64,000 nt of DNA from Paramarasmius palmivorus (GCA_037176845.1 JAYKXP010000121.1:1-64000), one strand, 5' to 3'. Counted from the stretch's first letter, positions 22,222 to 34,500 are shown. Numbers and translations: made by a program. Notes: a model not told the origin generated them from the sequence alone.

Positions 22222-23306
22222 ATTGGAAGAGTTTTGTGAAGGGCTGTTTTTGGCTGTCAGCGGTGGTTGTGGCTGTGGTAGAGTGCGCGGAGGTGTCGAT
22301 TGTGCTATGCCTGGGCGTTTATTGGGCTTCGTGCGGTTGGTGAGAATGCTTGGTTTGGTTGTAATGGCAGGTTGTGTGGTTGGGTTCTGCGGGGCTGTGA
22401 ATGTTCGCGTCTGTAACGAGTTTTGTTGTCGTCTACTGCGTGAAGATTAATATAGAAGAAACCTGTCGTCTTGGGTTGCAAAGTTTTGGGAGACGAGTTG
22501 ATCGGTGTGGCTGTGTTGTCCTGTATAACGTATGTCTTCTCGTTGATTGCACGCGGTATCAGACGTGTTGTTGCAATCTCTGGGTCAAGGCGTCGTGGTG
22601 ACAGGTGTTGTTCTTCTCCTATATATCCATTGATTTGATTTTCTTGTCGATGGAAGGTGGTAACCTGGAAGGCATTGAAAGTAGGTAAAACTAGTTTGTT
22701 TCGCCACGCGGAGAATGCTGTCGTAGACGTTCTTCAGAATATAATGGAAGGTTCGTGTGGATAAAATTTCGTTGTGACGTTTTGTGGAAGTTGTGCCCTC
22801 GGGAAGTGCCGCCTACGGCGACTGCGCACCTTGCTTGTCTGCAGTGTAAATATGTAGGCACTACATGGAAATGAGCGAATGTAAGTTACGAGCTGTATGT
22901 GTGGTCATGTCGACTGTTGAGTATGCACTACGAGTGCTATACATATAGCTAAAGCATCATGATGATGAGACTAAAAAGGGATAGTAGAGTAAGAGTAATG
23001 GATGAAAGTTGGTTGGATCTGCGTTTGCCCACTATGCATCGCGTTTGCGCTCCAGGAAGAGTGTATTGGAGCTGTGCAGAGAAGAGGTGTACTGGAATAC
23101 ATACAGGGTCATAAAGGACATATCGAATCTTCCTGAGCCACTTGCGAAGTCAACAGCGGTGCTCGGAGAAAGCATGGTGATGGTACCAGTGGCACCATGG
23201 ATGGCTGCTTTATAAGCATTGCGACGAAACCAAGCAGTGTATGTTTGTCTGCGTAGTAGAGTAGACCATCAAAGGCAGCAGTTTCAGCCTCCATGAACGC
23301 TAGGGG
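22222..23306. other. Intergenic, possibly the 5' part of a decayed Helitron
   Basis: No supported gene. From about 22950 the G+T bias weakens, coinciding with the approach to the helicase remnant at 23307. A plus frame at 23009-23215 (KSVLELCREEVYWNTYRVI) may be a remnant of the same transposon but shows no diagnostic motif. Confidence 0.35.
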
Positions 23307-23994
23307 ATGGCCCTTCGAAGCAGCCACCGGACGTCGAGTGGACAAAAACAGAACACCAAGCAGGATTTGTTAGAAACACTGTCAATTGCAGTTGGAGCAC
23401 GGGTCACGGTGTTTCAAAATATCGAGACTGACCTTGACTTGGCGAACGGTGCAAGGGGCACTATTCTGGACCGCGTGCTACATCCAGACGATCCACCTAT
23501 CTCTCCGGAACAGGATATCATTCGTCTTCATCGGCTACTACTATACATTCTGGTGAAGCTGGAGCGAACGCGAATCTGGAAATTGGACGGCCTGGATGAA
23601 GGTGTCATACTTATTGAACCGCGTCAGCAAACCATGGAAGCAGTAAAAAGGACCGGTAGCATGCCGAACAGCGAAAGGGTTGCGGTACCCCCTAACATTG
23701 GCCTATGCATTCACCGACTACCGTTCACAGGAACAGACTATAGTTCCAGTGATAGTCGATATCGCTACACCCCTTGGCGGTAGCTTAAACCTCTGCGACA
23801 TCTATGTAGCATTGTCGAGGAGCGCGGGAAGGCATTCGATACGGCTTCTGCGTGATTTTGATGCAAACATACTTCTTCAGGGGCATTCGCCAGAACTTCT
23901 CAGCGAAGATGATTGGCTGGAAAAGCTGAATTCCGAAACCAAGGACGGATGGTCGAAGATTGTGGAAAATATGCGCGTTGCTAGCGTCGTATAG
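23307..23994 (+). pseudogene. Helitron-type PIF1 helicase, C-terminal remnant
   Basis: The first frame (to about 23675) reads AVGARVTVFQNIETDLDLANGARGTI. The second frame, one base shifted, reads YPLTLAYAFTDYRSQEQTI, IVDIATP, LNLCDIYVALSRS and RHSIRLLRDFD. These are the C-terminal helicase motifs (ANG-x-G, AYAFTDYRSQGQT and VALSRSxG) of Helitron PIF1-like helicases. The frame change falls near 23670-23680. The N-terminal helicase motifs, the Rep domain and both ends are missing, so this is a dead fragment. It differs in sequence from the helicase in the 31.5-39.7 kb element, so it belongs to another Helitron family. Confidence 0.85.
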
Positions 23995-24480
23995 CGGTAC
24001 ATATATACTATTTCTAGTATTCTAATTGAAGTCAGTCCGTAGAAGCAATAAAGAGATACACCACGCACCTACAACGCTCATAATGAGGGTTAATACCCAT
24101 ACCTAACGCCTGGGCGGGGATCAACAACACGATGTCTCCGAATGTGACAGGTCAGCTACCAGCGTTAACCACAGCCAGCCACCGATTCGTCTCTCACATG
24201 CTTCGACAGTGTCGCTGAAAAGGTCCGCACAGAGGGATAACATTGAGAATGAGAGAATGAGAGAGTGTGGGCGTCGCCAGCGAAGTGGGACAAAAGGACG
24301 CGGGTGACCGATGTCGAGGCCAGGGTTCAGCGTGTCGTTGTTTGTACTTATATGGCTGCGATTTTATTGGTTCTTCGAATGGGAAGGCCGCTCCTTGACA
24401 CGTGTGTGACCATTGACTTGGTACCGTTTTAGTGTGTCACGTGTATTGTACCTTTCTTTCTTCGTGCCATCATCATCGTT
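23995..24480. other. Intergenic, 3' flank of the helicase remnant and promoter of the next gene
   Basis: A less G+T-biased stretch follows the helicase fragment to about 24330 and includes an imperfect GAGAATGA/GAGAGAG repeat (24245-24265). It may be transposon-derived. A TATA-like ATATGG lies at about 24350, 130 bp before the next ATG. Confidence 0.35.
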
Positions 24481-25540
24481 ATGAACTTGTCTTGTTCGTC
24501 TACGTTCGAAGGTGGTGCTGTTTCTGCGCAACAGGTGAGTTGGTTTCTCTTCTTTCTTTGGTTGTTGATGTATGCTGTTTTAGGCAGCTGGTGCTTTGGA
24601 CGTGTTGATGCAATACTTCCGCATGGGATCTTCGGCAACGATTTGTGGTGATATTGGGATTCACGCTAGGTGTCAAGAGGAGATCGCTGGTAAGCGTCTT
24701 TGTGGATAAGTATTGATGGTGTCGTGTTGAGGATCTGTCGAGTTAGGGATGAAACTATACGTGAATTGAGGCTACTCCTTTCTGAAATCAATACAGTCTC
24801 TCCTTGTCAACCAGAGCTTCCTAATTCGTGGTAAGTATTGCGTCACTTCGACTATTGTTGTATTCATGGAACATTGCTTCAGGCTGTTCGTCGAAGAGGT
24901 TTTCGAGGCCAAAGATCACAGATTCCATGGGCTGCAGTGTGTGTTCAATCCGGAAGGTAGCGTCTTGTGTGTCATGATTTTTTAGTGGACTGATGTCGCG
25001 TTGAATAGACTGGGAGCATCGGCTGGACGCTTTCACTCGTGCTTATTTGTCGCTGATGGTTCATGCCACTGGTTTTCGGGTTCTCTATCTTCATGCGCAG
25101 GATGATCCATCGAATAATGGGACTGTGCGCTATACCGCTGTATGTTCTTTGTCCGGTCAAATAAAGGGTATAGATGGCGTGTATGAAGCGAGTAGGTTGT
25201 AAGTTTGCTTCTAGTGGTTGACGGGGGAGCTGAAAATTCGTCTTCAGCGTACCGATTCCAGCTGGATTTTGAAGCCCTGTTTCCTTCCTCCGGTAGTGAA
25301 GCGGGTCTGTTCGACACAGAGCGCGTCGTGCTCTATCAACCTTACCATGTAGACGAGCTTTCGCCTGGGGTAGCGTCTGCACTTGGTTCGTTTCTTTCGC
25401 CGTCGAAAATGCCACTTAGCTGTTTGAAGGTTTTTATGCGGCTATTGTCGAGCAAAATTGACACCGCGGTGTGCGACGCCAGCTGTCAATCTCTGGAGAA
25501 AGTACGAGTGGTAGATTCCGGCATTGGTAGCGTTCTTTGA
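24481..25540 (+). CDS. Unknown protein, 6 exons, 268 aa
   Basis: Exons 24481-24534, 24584-24689, 24743-24830, 24883-24956, 25009-25167 and 25215-25540. All five introns are 47-53 bp and the phases close. The protein has a helical segment VRDETIRELRLLLSEI, an aromatic-rich centre and the segment ERVVLYQPYHVDELSPG. No signal peptide, membrane span or known motif is seen. It may be a lineage-specific gene like its neighbours. Confidence 0.6.
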
Positions 25541-25787
25541 TGGTTATGTAAACTGTGTGTTGCGTATAGACGTGGAGAATGAGACTCTTTTCCTTGCACC
25601 ACTACCACTGGTTTTAGCCCTCCATTCCTTTTCTGCGGCTGTGGTTTATTCGTGCTGGTTTCTCCGTGGGTATGTCTGGTGTACCGGCAACAACGAGAGA
25701 GGAAGCTCGTGGTGAAGGTTGGTCGTCTTATCTTTGTTTTTCTGGTGGGTGTGTGCTGAATGCGTTCTTGTTTATTTAGGGCGTCGA

Positions 25788-27250
25788 ATGGACCCCTCGG
25801 AGTCTGCTCTGATAATGGACATGCCTTGGTTTACGAACGTTGTCAGTCAGCCGTCGGAGAGGAGTCGGCTGCTGTCTGGGGACCTACGGGTTAGTCATGT
25901 TTTGGTTAAGGCTGTCTTTCTTTGAGGTGTGCAATTTCTACTCTTTTCGTCGAGGTCGCATATGATGAAATGCGTCGTTTATTGTTTAGTTGTTTAATTT
26001 TATTTTTCGCTTTGTTTTTAATGTTGGCGTGTGGTCAAATGAATGCTGATGAGTTTTGTCAGGGTATGAGTACAGCGGTGTTTGAAGAGTTCGCGAAGCA
26101 TGCGGAGATGAATGAGTGTTATCGAGAAGTTATCCAAAATCGGGCTACTCTGCATCCTAATCAGAAGTCTGCGGAACCTATCACATCAGTTTTATTCGGA
26201 CTTCGACTATTGGACGTTGCAGCTATGCTTGGATCGGCAGGCTGTTCTTCTCCAGGACAAGATGGCGTATCGCAGAAGGCGATTCCTCGGTCGGCATTCC
26301 AAGGCAAGACGTGTAAATTAGTACGAGTATTGACCTATTCTATGTTTTCTTCGCGTGTTTTGCTGACGCTGATTTAGCGAGGGATTCCGGCGCTTAGTGA
26401 CGAGCAGGGTTGGCAACGATTTATTCTGGACATGAGGTTGGTACTGGAGACCTGTGAACCAGTGCCTGACTGTGTGTTGAGGGGGGATGAGCGGGCGATG
26501 CCGCTTTCTCGTCAGCTGATTGTGACTGCTTTTCGCCAGCTTGGGGCTATTTCTCGCAGGAACACCAACTTGTTGTTGTTGAAAGCGTTATATAACTTGG
26601 AGTCGGCTGCTTTTTTTATTAATTATATGCTTCAGGTATGTTCTGGTTTCTCCTACGGTTTAAAGGCTGATTTGCTGATTTGCCGGACTGCTCGTCTGTT
26701 GTTCTTGTGCTCTTTTGTGACGCGAAGGGTCATTATGATTTTCCTCCTTTATGGAAGACACTTGTTGAAGAGCTTCAGAGGTCGGTGTCCATTTGAAGGA
26801 ATGATAGACGTTGTTGTGACCCGTGCGCTGTGACGTACGTTTCGTAGGGCTGCAGTGCAGGAAGCCGTAGAGTTTGAAGTCGCGACGAACGTCCCCCCCA
26901 TAACTCGTCTTCGACAACCACTCTTTTTGGCCTTGGCGGTGTCGCCGCTAATATTGCTTTCAGACATTATGCCGATGTCCACTAATTTGACGAGGCTTAC
27001 CATGTTACGGGTAGGTTCGGTGTTCCCATGATGTTGTTGCTCGTATTGACTTAGCAAGGCTTGGTTTCACTATGGGACTGCTAGGCCTCCGGTGTTACGC
27101 AGGGTGGAGCATTTACTGTGGGGCCAACTTTTTGGAATGGCGAGGGGAGAAATGACTGCAATGTCTGCACTGAAAAGTTTCATCAAGGATACGGTGCCTC
27201 TGCTCGCGTCGTCGTCTACCGAGAAAGGCTTTTTTCGTCCGGGTGAGTGA
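25788..27250 (+). CDS. Unknown multi-exon protein; middle exons uncertain
   Basis: Supported exons are 25788-25889 (MDPSESALIMDMPWF...), 26378-26635, 26728-26780, 26848-27010 and 27059-27250. The last four introns or junctions have good sites and matching phase. Between 25890 and 26377 a frame at about 26062-26330 is clearly coding-like (STAVFEEFAKHAEMNE...), but its junctions and a possible internal frame change near 26185 could not be settled. The C-terminal part is helical and hydrophobic (PLFLALAVSPLILLSD; AWFHYGTARPPVLRRVEHLL) but without clear transmembrane spans. The end at 27250 avoids an improbable 35-bp intron. Confidence 0.5.
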
Positions 27251-27459
27251 TCTAGAGTCTGACATAGAAAGTTTTAGCTGATCTTCGAACTCATCAGACT
27301 TTGGCGATATCGCTGTTATGCCTATTGGCATCGCATATGAAAGCTCACGTCCTTCCAAGGAGTTTTTTGCACTCGCTATAGCGCAACGCGAAGGCATTCC
27401 GGGTGTGGAAAGGGACAATACTAGCCATCAAGTTCCCGAAGAAGGTTTTAGTTTGTTGA

Positions 27460-27837
27460 TTGTGTTGGCGAAGCGATACTGACGATTTCTCAGCAGATGT
27501 TCATCAGTGTGACTTGCGGACGAATGTTGCGCAAAACACAGGCTCGCTCGGCGAATTCCATGCTTGTTTTGCGGATTCTGTTCCGAGTCGCTTTAGAGTG
27601 TCACCCCTTGTTAAAGCGGAGTTTACGGAACAAACTACACCCCTTCACCGCAAAACTCGAACTGGTCAGTGTGAAGGCCGCATGAGTGATCGAGGTGTTG
27701 TTTGCGCGTCGGTTCTCAACGTAGAGCAGAAAGGGTCGTGCAAAATGTCCATGGATGTGGTCCCGATGAAGGCCATGTCCACGGTAGCTGTTAAAGGCGT
27801 GAGTAGTCGTATCTCATCTAGAGACTGGGAGGTTTAA
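27460..27837 (+). other. Coding-like open frames of uncertain nature
   Basis: Two overlapping plus frames occupy this stretch. The one starting 27497 (GRMLRKTQARSANSML..., basic and leucine-rich) looks more protein-like. No splice chain connects it convincingly to the neighbouring genes. Confidence 0.25.
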
Positions 27838-28087
27838 ATTTGTCGAGTCAGCGTGTTGCAGGCAAATCTTTTCTTTTCGTTTCCCCCAGTGGGAGCGTGC
27901 GAGCGTATTGGCCACTGTTCCATGTGGGTGTTTTTTTGTTTCTTGAGGCGAAAAGTTTTGGCTGAACAGTTGCAAACAGTCCGTTCTGGAACATCGTACT
28001 TTGTGTACGCTTGTCGCACGTTCTAACCGTTGTCAGCAGCGATCCGGTGCTCCTACGTTCTTTACTCAGTTAACTTCGAGTTCGGCT

Positions 28088-29803
28088 ATGGATAATGCCC
28101 GGCAGGAGCTGCCTCGGAATCTGCAAGAGGCGTGTGTTGAGGGTGTCCATGTTCAGATGTTGGATCAGTATAGCGCTTTGGAAGAACCTGAAAGTTTGCT
28201 GGAGATATTGCTGCAGCGGCATCTGGTGATTCTGGCTGGGAATCGCGTTCGTCCACACGAATCGTTAGGAGTATCTGCGTTGAGAAAGATTGGAAGCTCT
28301 TCTGTTCGGTGGCAACTCGTTGGTAAGTTTTATGTTTTGTTTAGCTTTGGACTTAGTACTGATATTTGGCTTGGTTTTTTCGTATTTGTTGGAAGACGTG
28401 TCCTTAAGACGGCATTCCTTGTCGCAGGCTGAATATTCAGTTCTTGCTTCGTTCAGCGAATTCGCAATGCATCTTAATGCGTGTCGCCATGGGAAAATAT
28501 TGTATTTCCCCGAAATATCAGCAGTCGATCAGGAGCCATTGACCTGGGCGCTTGCGTCAAGCAGACTATCGTGCCAGTATACGCTTGGTTTGTTGGGCTC
28601 AGAACAGGTACGGGATACGTTCCCAGTCACTGATGTCAGCTGGTATCTCCTTGGTACCTGTGATGTTACGCATTCTGTTGATTGTGCTCCTTGTGGGTTC
28701 AACTTGGAGTTACACGTAGAAGAAGGATCGATTGTAGTGTTCGTTGGTCACTGTGGTTCGGACAGTGGTTTCTCGACAAACGTACACAATCTTGCTATGA
28801 AGGGGCAACTTCTGCAGCGTGGTATGCCCGACAGCGTTGGAATGTTGTTGACTCAAGGTGATCGAATGTGCGTCTGTTTTCGTGCTCGCATTGTTAGTCG
28901 GCTTATGTGCGCTGTAAAGCATCATTCGCGCGGGTTCTCCTTACTACATTGTTATGCTGGAGGCTACGATGTGCCGGTGCACTCATTTCTATAGTCGTAC
29001 GACTATGGAAAGCTCTCTATGGTCGCGGTTCCATAGTTTCTTCTCCTTGGGTGCAAAAGATATCGGGGATCGAGGATGTCATGATCTTCTTTGTCGGATG
29101 ATGATTCATTGGCATGATGTTCTTATGCGGTTCTCAGGGGGATTCAGGTCCGTTGGATTGTGTTCAGGGTCGGCATGTACCTGATGTAACTTCGCTGGAC
29201 GGAGCGCTGCAGCTGTTTGCTCTTTCGACGTGGATAGAGCTGGGAACGGTGCTGTGTTCGGACAGTTACTCTTCTGGTGAGTCGTCCAAGAGAACCAGAT
29301 CTTTGTATGCTCGAGCGCAAGATCTGCGGATGGAGTTGTTTCGGCATTTGGACAGCGTTCTTGCAGTATGGAAAGATGATGCTCGTGTCGACTTACAGTT
29401 CTCTCAGGCATGGGAGTCGTACTTTGTGCAGCAGTGTGTTGGTTTAGTGGCGTTGGCCAATCTTTCTTGCCATCCTGTTAGGAGCAGTGCACGTCTGTGC
29501 TCTATTCTACTGGAAGATCTGCGAGTCAGACAGCCGAAGTTGTTTTGTGGTATAAACGCTATACTTCAGGGAGAGGTGTATTGTTTCGGGGATTCTCGTG
29601 AACTAGTTCTCAGTCGAGATCAATGTGTTTCTTTCCAGTGGGCGTTTTTGGATGCGTTTCGCTGTGGGTATCGTGTTGGTGTTGAAGGGTACATTGCGGA
29701 ATGCGGGGTTTCGGCGTTATCAAATGGGAAAGGGACCAAAAGGAAGGCGATGGATGCATTCGGCTTGGATGGTGTTGTGGCAAGGTTTTCGACAATGTCG
29801 TGA
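28088..29803 (+). CDS. Unknown multi-exon protein
   Basis: Exons 28088-28322 (MDNARQELPRNLQEAC...) and 28396 to about 28860-28892 join in phase 1. A further short exon of about 90-110 bp ends at about 29090 (IVVRLWKALYGRGSI...). The last exon, 29138-29803, joins in phase 0. The centre of the protein is cysteine-containing (DCAPCGF...), and the C-terminal exon is helical with a KRKA basic patch near the end (GKGTKRKAMDAFG). The exact sites of the third exon are not certain. I do not recognise the family. Confidence 0.5.
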
Positions 29804-30261
29804 GGTCGGTGGTTGTTAGATATGTCGTTGATAATGTTGAACGATCATCGGTTGGCATTATTTTTTGACAGGCGCCAATTGGGTAGGGATAGTGTAGTAT
29901 TACGTGTTGTGTACATGTAGACGGTGAATTTCTTTTTCGGGACGGCGCACTTTCTTCTGGATATGGACATTGCAAGCGTAGTTTGAACAAAGACTTTGAG
30001 TAAGGTTTCAGTTTTTTTTTTTCTACGAATATTGGGTAGAGCTTAATGGAAGCGAGTTGGATCCTGGGAGGGCACTTTACATGGAGGATGAAGCAGGTAA
30101 TATAGGTACTGTTTCGAAGACCTCGTCTTTTACTCACAGTAGCTCGAGGTTCAGACGTTGCTTAGGAGTACCAGCAAGTTGTAACGCAGTCACATTGAGG
30201 TAGAGATGCTGATGTACAACGACTAGCGAACTACAAGGTACGGGTCGACGGTATGGTGTAA
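29804..30261. other. Intergenic between two genes that end toward each other
   Basis: No gene seen. The stretch separates the stop of the gene at 28088-29803 (+) from the stop of the gene at 30262-30974 (-), so it should hold both terminators. Confidence 0.4.
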
Positions 30262-30974
30262 TTAAGGAAAGAGCATTCCGTCTGTTTGGGGGATAGGGTC
30301 AAACAAAAACGGTTTATTGTCCAATACAGTAACTTCGACGTGTCGAGTAAAGAATGCGTATATGAAAGCTTTGCGAGCGTCTTCCATCGTCTTGTAAGAC
30401 GAGTACTTGTTGCCGGGGACGTGAAGGACTAGCATCTTGACCTTGTCCCTGGAAAGAGTAGATGATAGTAGTTGGTGTTGTACGTGTGAATGTGATTGCT
30501 ACTAGACTTACCAGCCACGGACCCAACCTATACGCGTCCCAGCAAACACTGCATACCATCTGCTCTCGGGAGGTGGCATGGTTACTGGTTCATTGCATTT
30601 GTGGCAGTGTAGTATCAATGTTGCTGGAACGTCCGCTGCACCGGGATTGATGACAGTGTGGGCGTGGTTGAGTTCGATGTGCTTGAGCAAATAGTCTACG
30701 TGGGGCATTTAATTTACGCTTCACTATGAACAAATTCTGCACGATACCTTTCATGACCATAGCGGATAGGATAGCGTTCACTACCTGTGTCTGATCGTCG
30801 TTCAAACAGCTTAATGTGTTGCACAAGCCACCTGAAAGTTGTTCGTTAGTTGTCTGACATCGAACGAGGAACGACTGCGGCATACGTACTGATGGTTCCG
30901 AGACCTGTCATGCTTTTGAATACAGACAATAGATAGTCTGGCTGGAGACCAGGGCTTTCCTCGACTTTGTTCAT
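30262..30974 (-). CDS. Small protein with viroplasmin/RNase H1 N-terminal-like domain
   Basis: Minus-strand exons 30890-30974, 30785-30831, 30512-30681 and 30262-30448 give 162 aa. Introns are 58, 103 and 63 bp. The C-terminal half reads WYAVFAGTRIGWV...W then HVPGNKYSSYKTMEDARKAF. This is the W-Y-x-V-F-x-G ... G-x-x-Y-x-S-Y-K-T-x-x-x-A signature of the small domain found at the N terminus of eukaryotic RNase H1 and in caulimovirus protein VI, which binds RNA:DNA hybrids or dsRNA. No RNase H catalytic domain follows. A CHKC pair lies upstream of the domain. Stand-alone versions are, as far as I know, common in basidiomycetes. Binding function is inferred; the third acceptor (CTCAAG) is tentative. 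Confidence 0.7.
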
Positions 30975-31505
30975 GATAGAGGTTTTGAAAAAGGTGAGTG
31001 TTTTCAGGTAGTATTTGGGTGTCGATTTTTAAGTGCGGGTTCTGTGAAGGTGATGTGTATCGTGTTTGGAAGGTGGAGCTTCCAGACGAGGGAGGCGTTC
31101 TTATTGGAAGCGTTTTAGGACCCGTCTATCAGGTAGAGTTTGCGTGTCGTATAAGAGTTATGCTATACTGTTTTCATGAAGGAGCGGAAACGAGGGGGAG
31201 AATGTACGATTTCTTTCGAAGCTTCTGTTCCGTCGGCGATGTTTTGCCATAGATGATGTTGTTCGATAATGGTCTAGTGTGGCTCTTTGCAGGGAAACGA
31301 TGTTTGTCCGAAGTACCCTGAATTCGGGTGACGGTGAAGATGACTCGGAGGACGTGAATGATCACGTGTGTATTGAGGCTGCGAGTTTAGCCGAAGTGAT
31401 TATGGACCGCTGTTTTCCACTTGCTTACCCCCAGGTTGCCACGCACATGAAGGTTGTTTTGGAAGTATCGCCTTTTGTATGTTCAATGTTGGTTGGCAGT
31501 GAGTT
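30975..31505 (+). other. Coding-like exons 5' of the Helitron
   Basis: Two plus-strand segments look coding. One at about 31013-31129 (CEGDVYRVWKVELPDEGG) is followed by a donor GTAGAG. One at about 31292-31433 (LNSGDGEDDSEDVND...) is preceded by TTTGCAG. They have the host G+T bias and run toward the start of the large ORF at 31506, so they may be the 5' exons of a host gene disrupted by, or fused in frame to, the Helitron. No start codon is fixed. Confidence 0.35.
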
Positions 31506-34500
31506 GTGTATGACGCTTTCTGCGCAGTTGTTGGCGCTAACGACGGACGCTTTACAGTGTTTTCTTCGCAACGTCGATTTCGCGAAGTGAAGCTTTGCGC
31601 TTGTGGAGGTTTTTGCATGTCTTCAACACTCCTTTTCAGTGAGCAGATGAAGACGGTAAACCTCTGCAGCCCGAGATCGGGCATTAACATCGCCGCTTGT
31701 ATGAGCGACATTCCATGCTATCGTCACGGCTTATGCTCCGTCTCTGATGTTGTACGAGCTTGTGTGTCGAATGAAGGCATATGTATCTGCTTGTTAAGCG
31801 AGGGATTCTCTGCGTCGACGGTTTATAGTGTTAAGCTATTTCCGAAAGGTTTTTCTCGTCAGGAAATCGTTTCTGTATTCGTTCGTCCGATCTGCGAGCA
31901 AAAAACATGTAACACGTATCCTGATCTGTTTCGTGTAAGATTGAGCTTGACGTTTGGTTCGGGAACATCTTTGAAGGAACGTGAAGTGTTTGCCTTCGAG
32001 GTATATGTTAACGGTGAAGTTCGCTTCAGTGGAAGATTGTGTCACATCCATATCGGTAGTTTCTTGGTCGATGTGCAAGCATTAAAGGACGGTGTCAACG
32101 CGTTCGCTTGTTGTGTAGGTAGAGTTGGTAAGGAGGGATTGCGTCGCTGTAGACTTGCGGAGTTGGTCGGTTGTGTTGAAAGAGGTTCGTCGACGTTGCA
32201 CGTTTGTTTAGATGGTTGTACAAAGCTGTACACAGCAGCTTGTTGGTTTTCTTTCGATGATTTCATCGAATACACGGTATTGGTTTATTTCGTTGCTTTC
32301 CTACGATGTATTGTGGAACCTGTGGTTATTGATTGTGTTGTTCCTAAGGGTAGGAGGTCTTCGTTTGACTGCTTAGTAGACTGTGTGTACATGAACAGTT
32401 TTTACGTGTATGTCAGTTTGCCATTGTGGGATCAATTTGGTTTTGTAGGAGCAACAGCAATTCTGTTCAACACATTTTATGTTGCAGAGAGCACTGCTTT
32501 TTGTATGTGGTTGCTACAAGATCAGAGTCAGAGTATGTGTAGGCTGCATGTAGCTTGTCTGGAAGGTGATGTGTTCACTTGTTCTAAGTATGATGTCCAG
32601 TGTTTGCAAAAGGGTCTGGAGTGTAAAACAGGTTTCCAGATATTGTATGGAGGTGCAAAAAAACCATTGGTACCTTGGGAAGTAATTGAATCTTATATAC
32701 TGTCGAATCATTTGAATCTGGGTCAGGACAGCTCATCGTTATTTAAGTATGTTGATCATATTTCAGTCAACGAAGTTGCACAGTATCTGGACAGACAGAA
32801 CATTGTCTTTGTTCGCGTTCCTCTTGAGTATTTGCTTCGTCATATGACAGTACAGCAAAAACGTGACGCAGCGAGGCTTCATCAAGGTGCTGGGAAATCA
32901 AGGATGAGTGATGCTGAAGCCATTAAATATTTTACAAATCATTACTGTGCATCTTGTAGACACACTGTAACTGTTCTTCAAGGTGCAGCTGCTCCTAAAG
33001 GGCAGATTAAAAGTAGTAGGTCAAAGAAAACAGAATCAAAAGTTGATACAGGAAATACTTTGAATTGTTCTGTTTCTTCTGAGGACATAAAGAGACCAGA
33101 CAGTTTAGATATCTTTCAGAATGCATTGAAAGCTTCAACAGCAAATGGTTTTGTTCCTGATTTTCCTCCCAGTCCAGTGGATGACAGTATTGTTCATAGA
33201 ATTTTACAGAAAGCGTGTCCTAAAGTTGACCCTATTAACTTTATAGAAGTTGGATGTGCAGTGTGTGGTTGTCTTAGTCTTTATTCCAAAACAGTTCCAC
33301 TGAGAAATGTCAAAAATTTGACTCGCATTCTTGATGTGCCTCACATAGTTAGAAAGGAACGAAAGGTATCTTCAGATCGAATAGGCTACCTGAATGGACC
33401 AGTTCTTGCTTCTGGTTGTACTCGAGTGTGTACAACATGTAGAGCTTTACTTATGAAAGGCACACTTCCTAAAATCTCTCTAGCGAATGGATTATGGCTT
33501 GGAAATGTTCCTCAACAGCTGGAAAATCTCAGCTATGTAGAGAAGCTACTAATAGCACGTGTGTGGCATACAGCTTGTTTTGTGCGCATATTAAAAATAG
33601 GCAGAAAGATGAAAGCGAATGCAATGGCTTTTGAAGCACCCATCCCTAAAGTATATCATATGTTGCCTCCTCCTCGTGACGATATTAGTGAAGTATTGGC
33701 TGTCATATTCACAGGACCTGGTAAACCTTGTATAGAGGACTATCACAAGACTCCTTTATTGGTGAGACGTAATGCAGTAAAGGAAGCTTTGGTCTGGCTG
33801 ATACTTAATCACCCAGGATACTCTGATGTTAAGTTGTCTGAAGCTAATTTAATGCAATATGATGAAGGTACTCCTCCTTGTGCTGTTATCTGGAAAAAAG
33901 TAGATGATATAAGAACATCAGAAACTCAGTCCACAGTTTACAACGAAGATGAAGATGGTACAGACACTGGTAAGTGTGCCTTTACTGTGCATGCGTTGAC
34001 AGGTGAGCAGTTGTCTACCTTTACTAAAGATGAGATTGATGGTATAGCTACAAACTATTTTAATAGTGGAGGTAAGATGTTGGGCATTGGACGGAAAAAG
34101 CATGGTGAATCAATATGGAAGAACCCAACATTATATCCAAAGATGTTTCCTTGGTTATTTCCCTATGGTGTTGGTGGACTCGGAACAGTGCCATCATTAA
34201 GCGAGTCTGCTCATAAAAGACATTTGCTCATGTACTATGACAAGCGATTTCAGTTAGATGAAAATTTTCCTATTGTAGCATTTAGTCATGAACAAGTTAA
34301 AGCAGCTACACAGGCTGGGTGGCTGTTGACAGATCATGCTTCTTTTTCTACAGTTGCACATCGCATTCTAACTTTAAATACAGAAACATTACAGAATCTT
34401 GCTGAAAGAATGACAAATGGTGAAAAAGTTATTCCTAATACTCCTGACGAAGTTGCCTGTTTCAAGGTTATATCTGACTTGGACAGAGTTGCAGGAAAGG

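Noticed and set aside
23109..23345. Minus-strand ORF overlapping the Helitron helicase remnant.
   Set aside because: It overlaps transposon-like DNA, has no motif or splice context, and is likely a shadow frame.
27243..27277. A 35-bp intron extending the gene at 25.8-27.2 kb to about 27380.
   Set aside because: Shorter than any other intron in the window (minimum about 45 bp); the in-frame TGA at 27248-27250 is taken as the stop.
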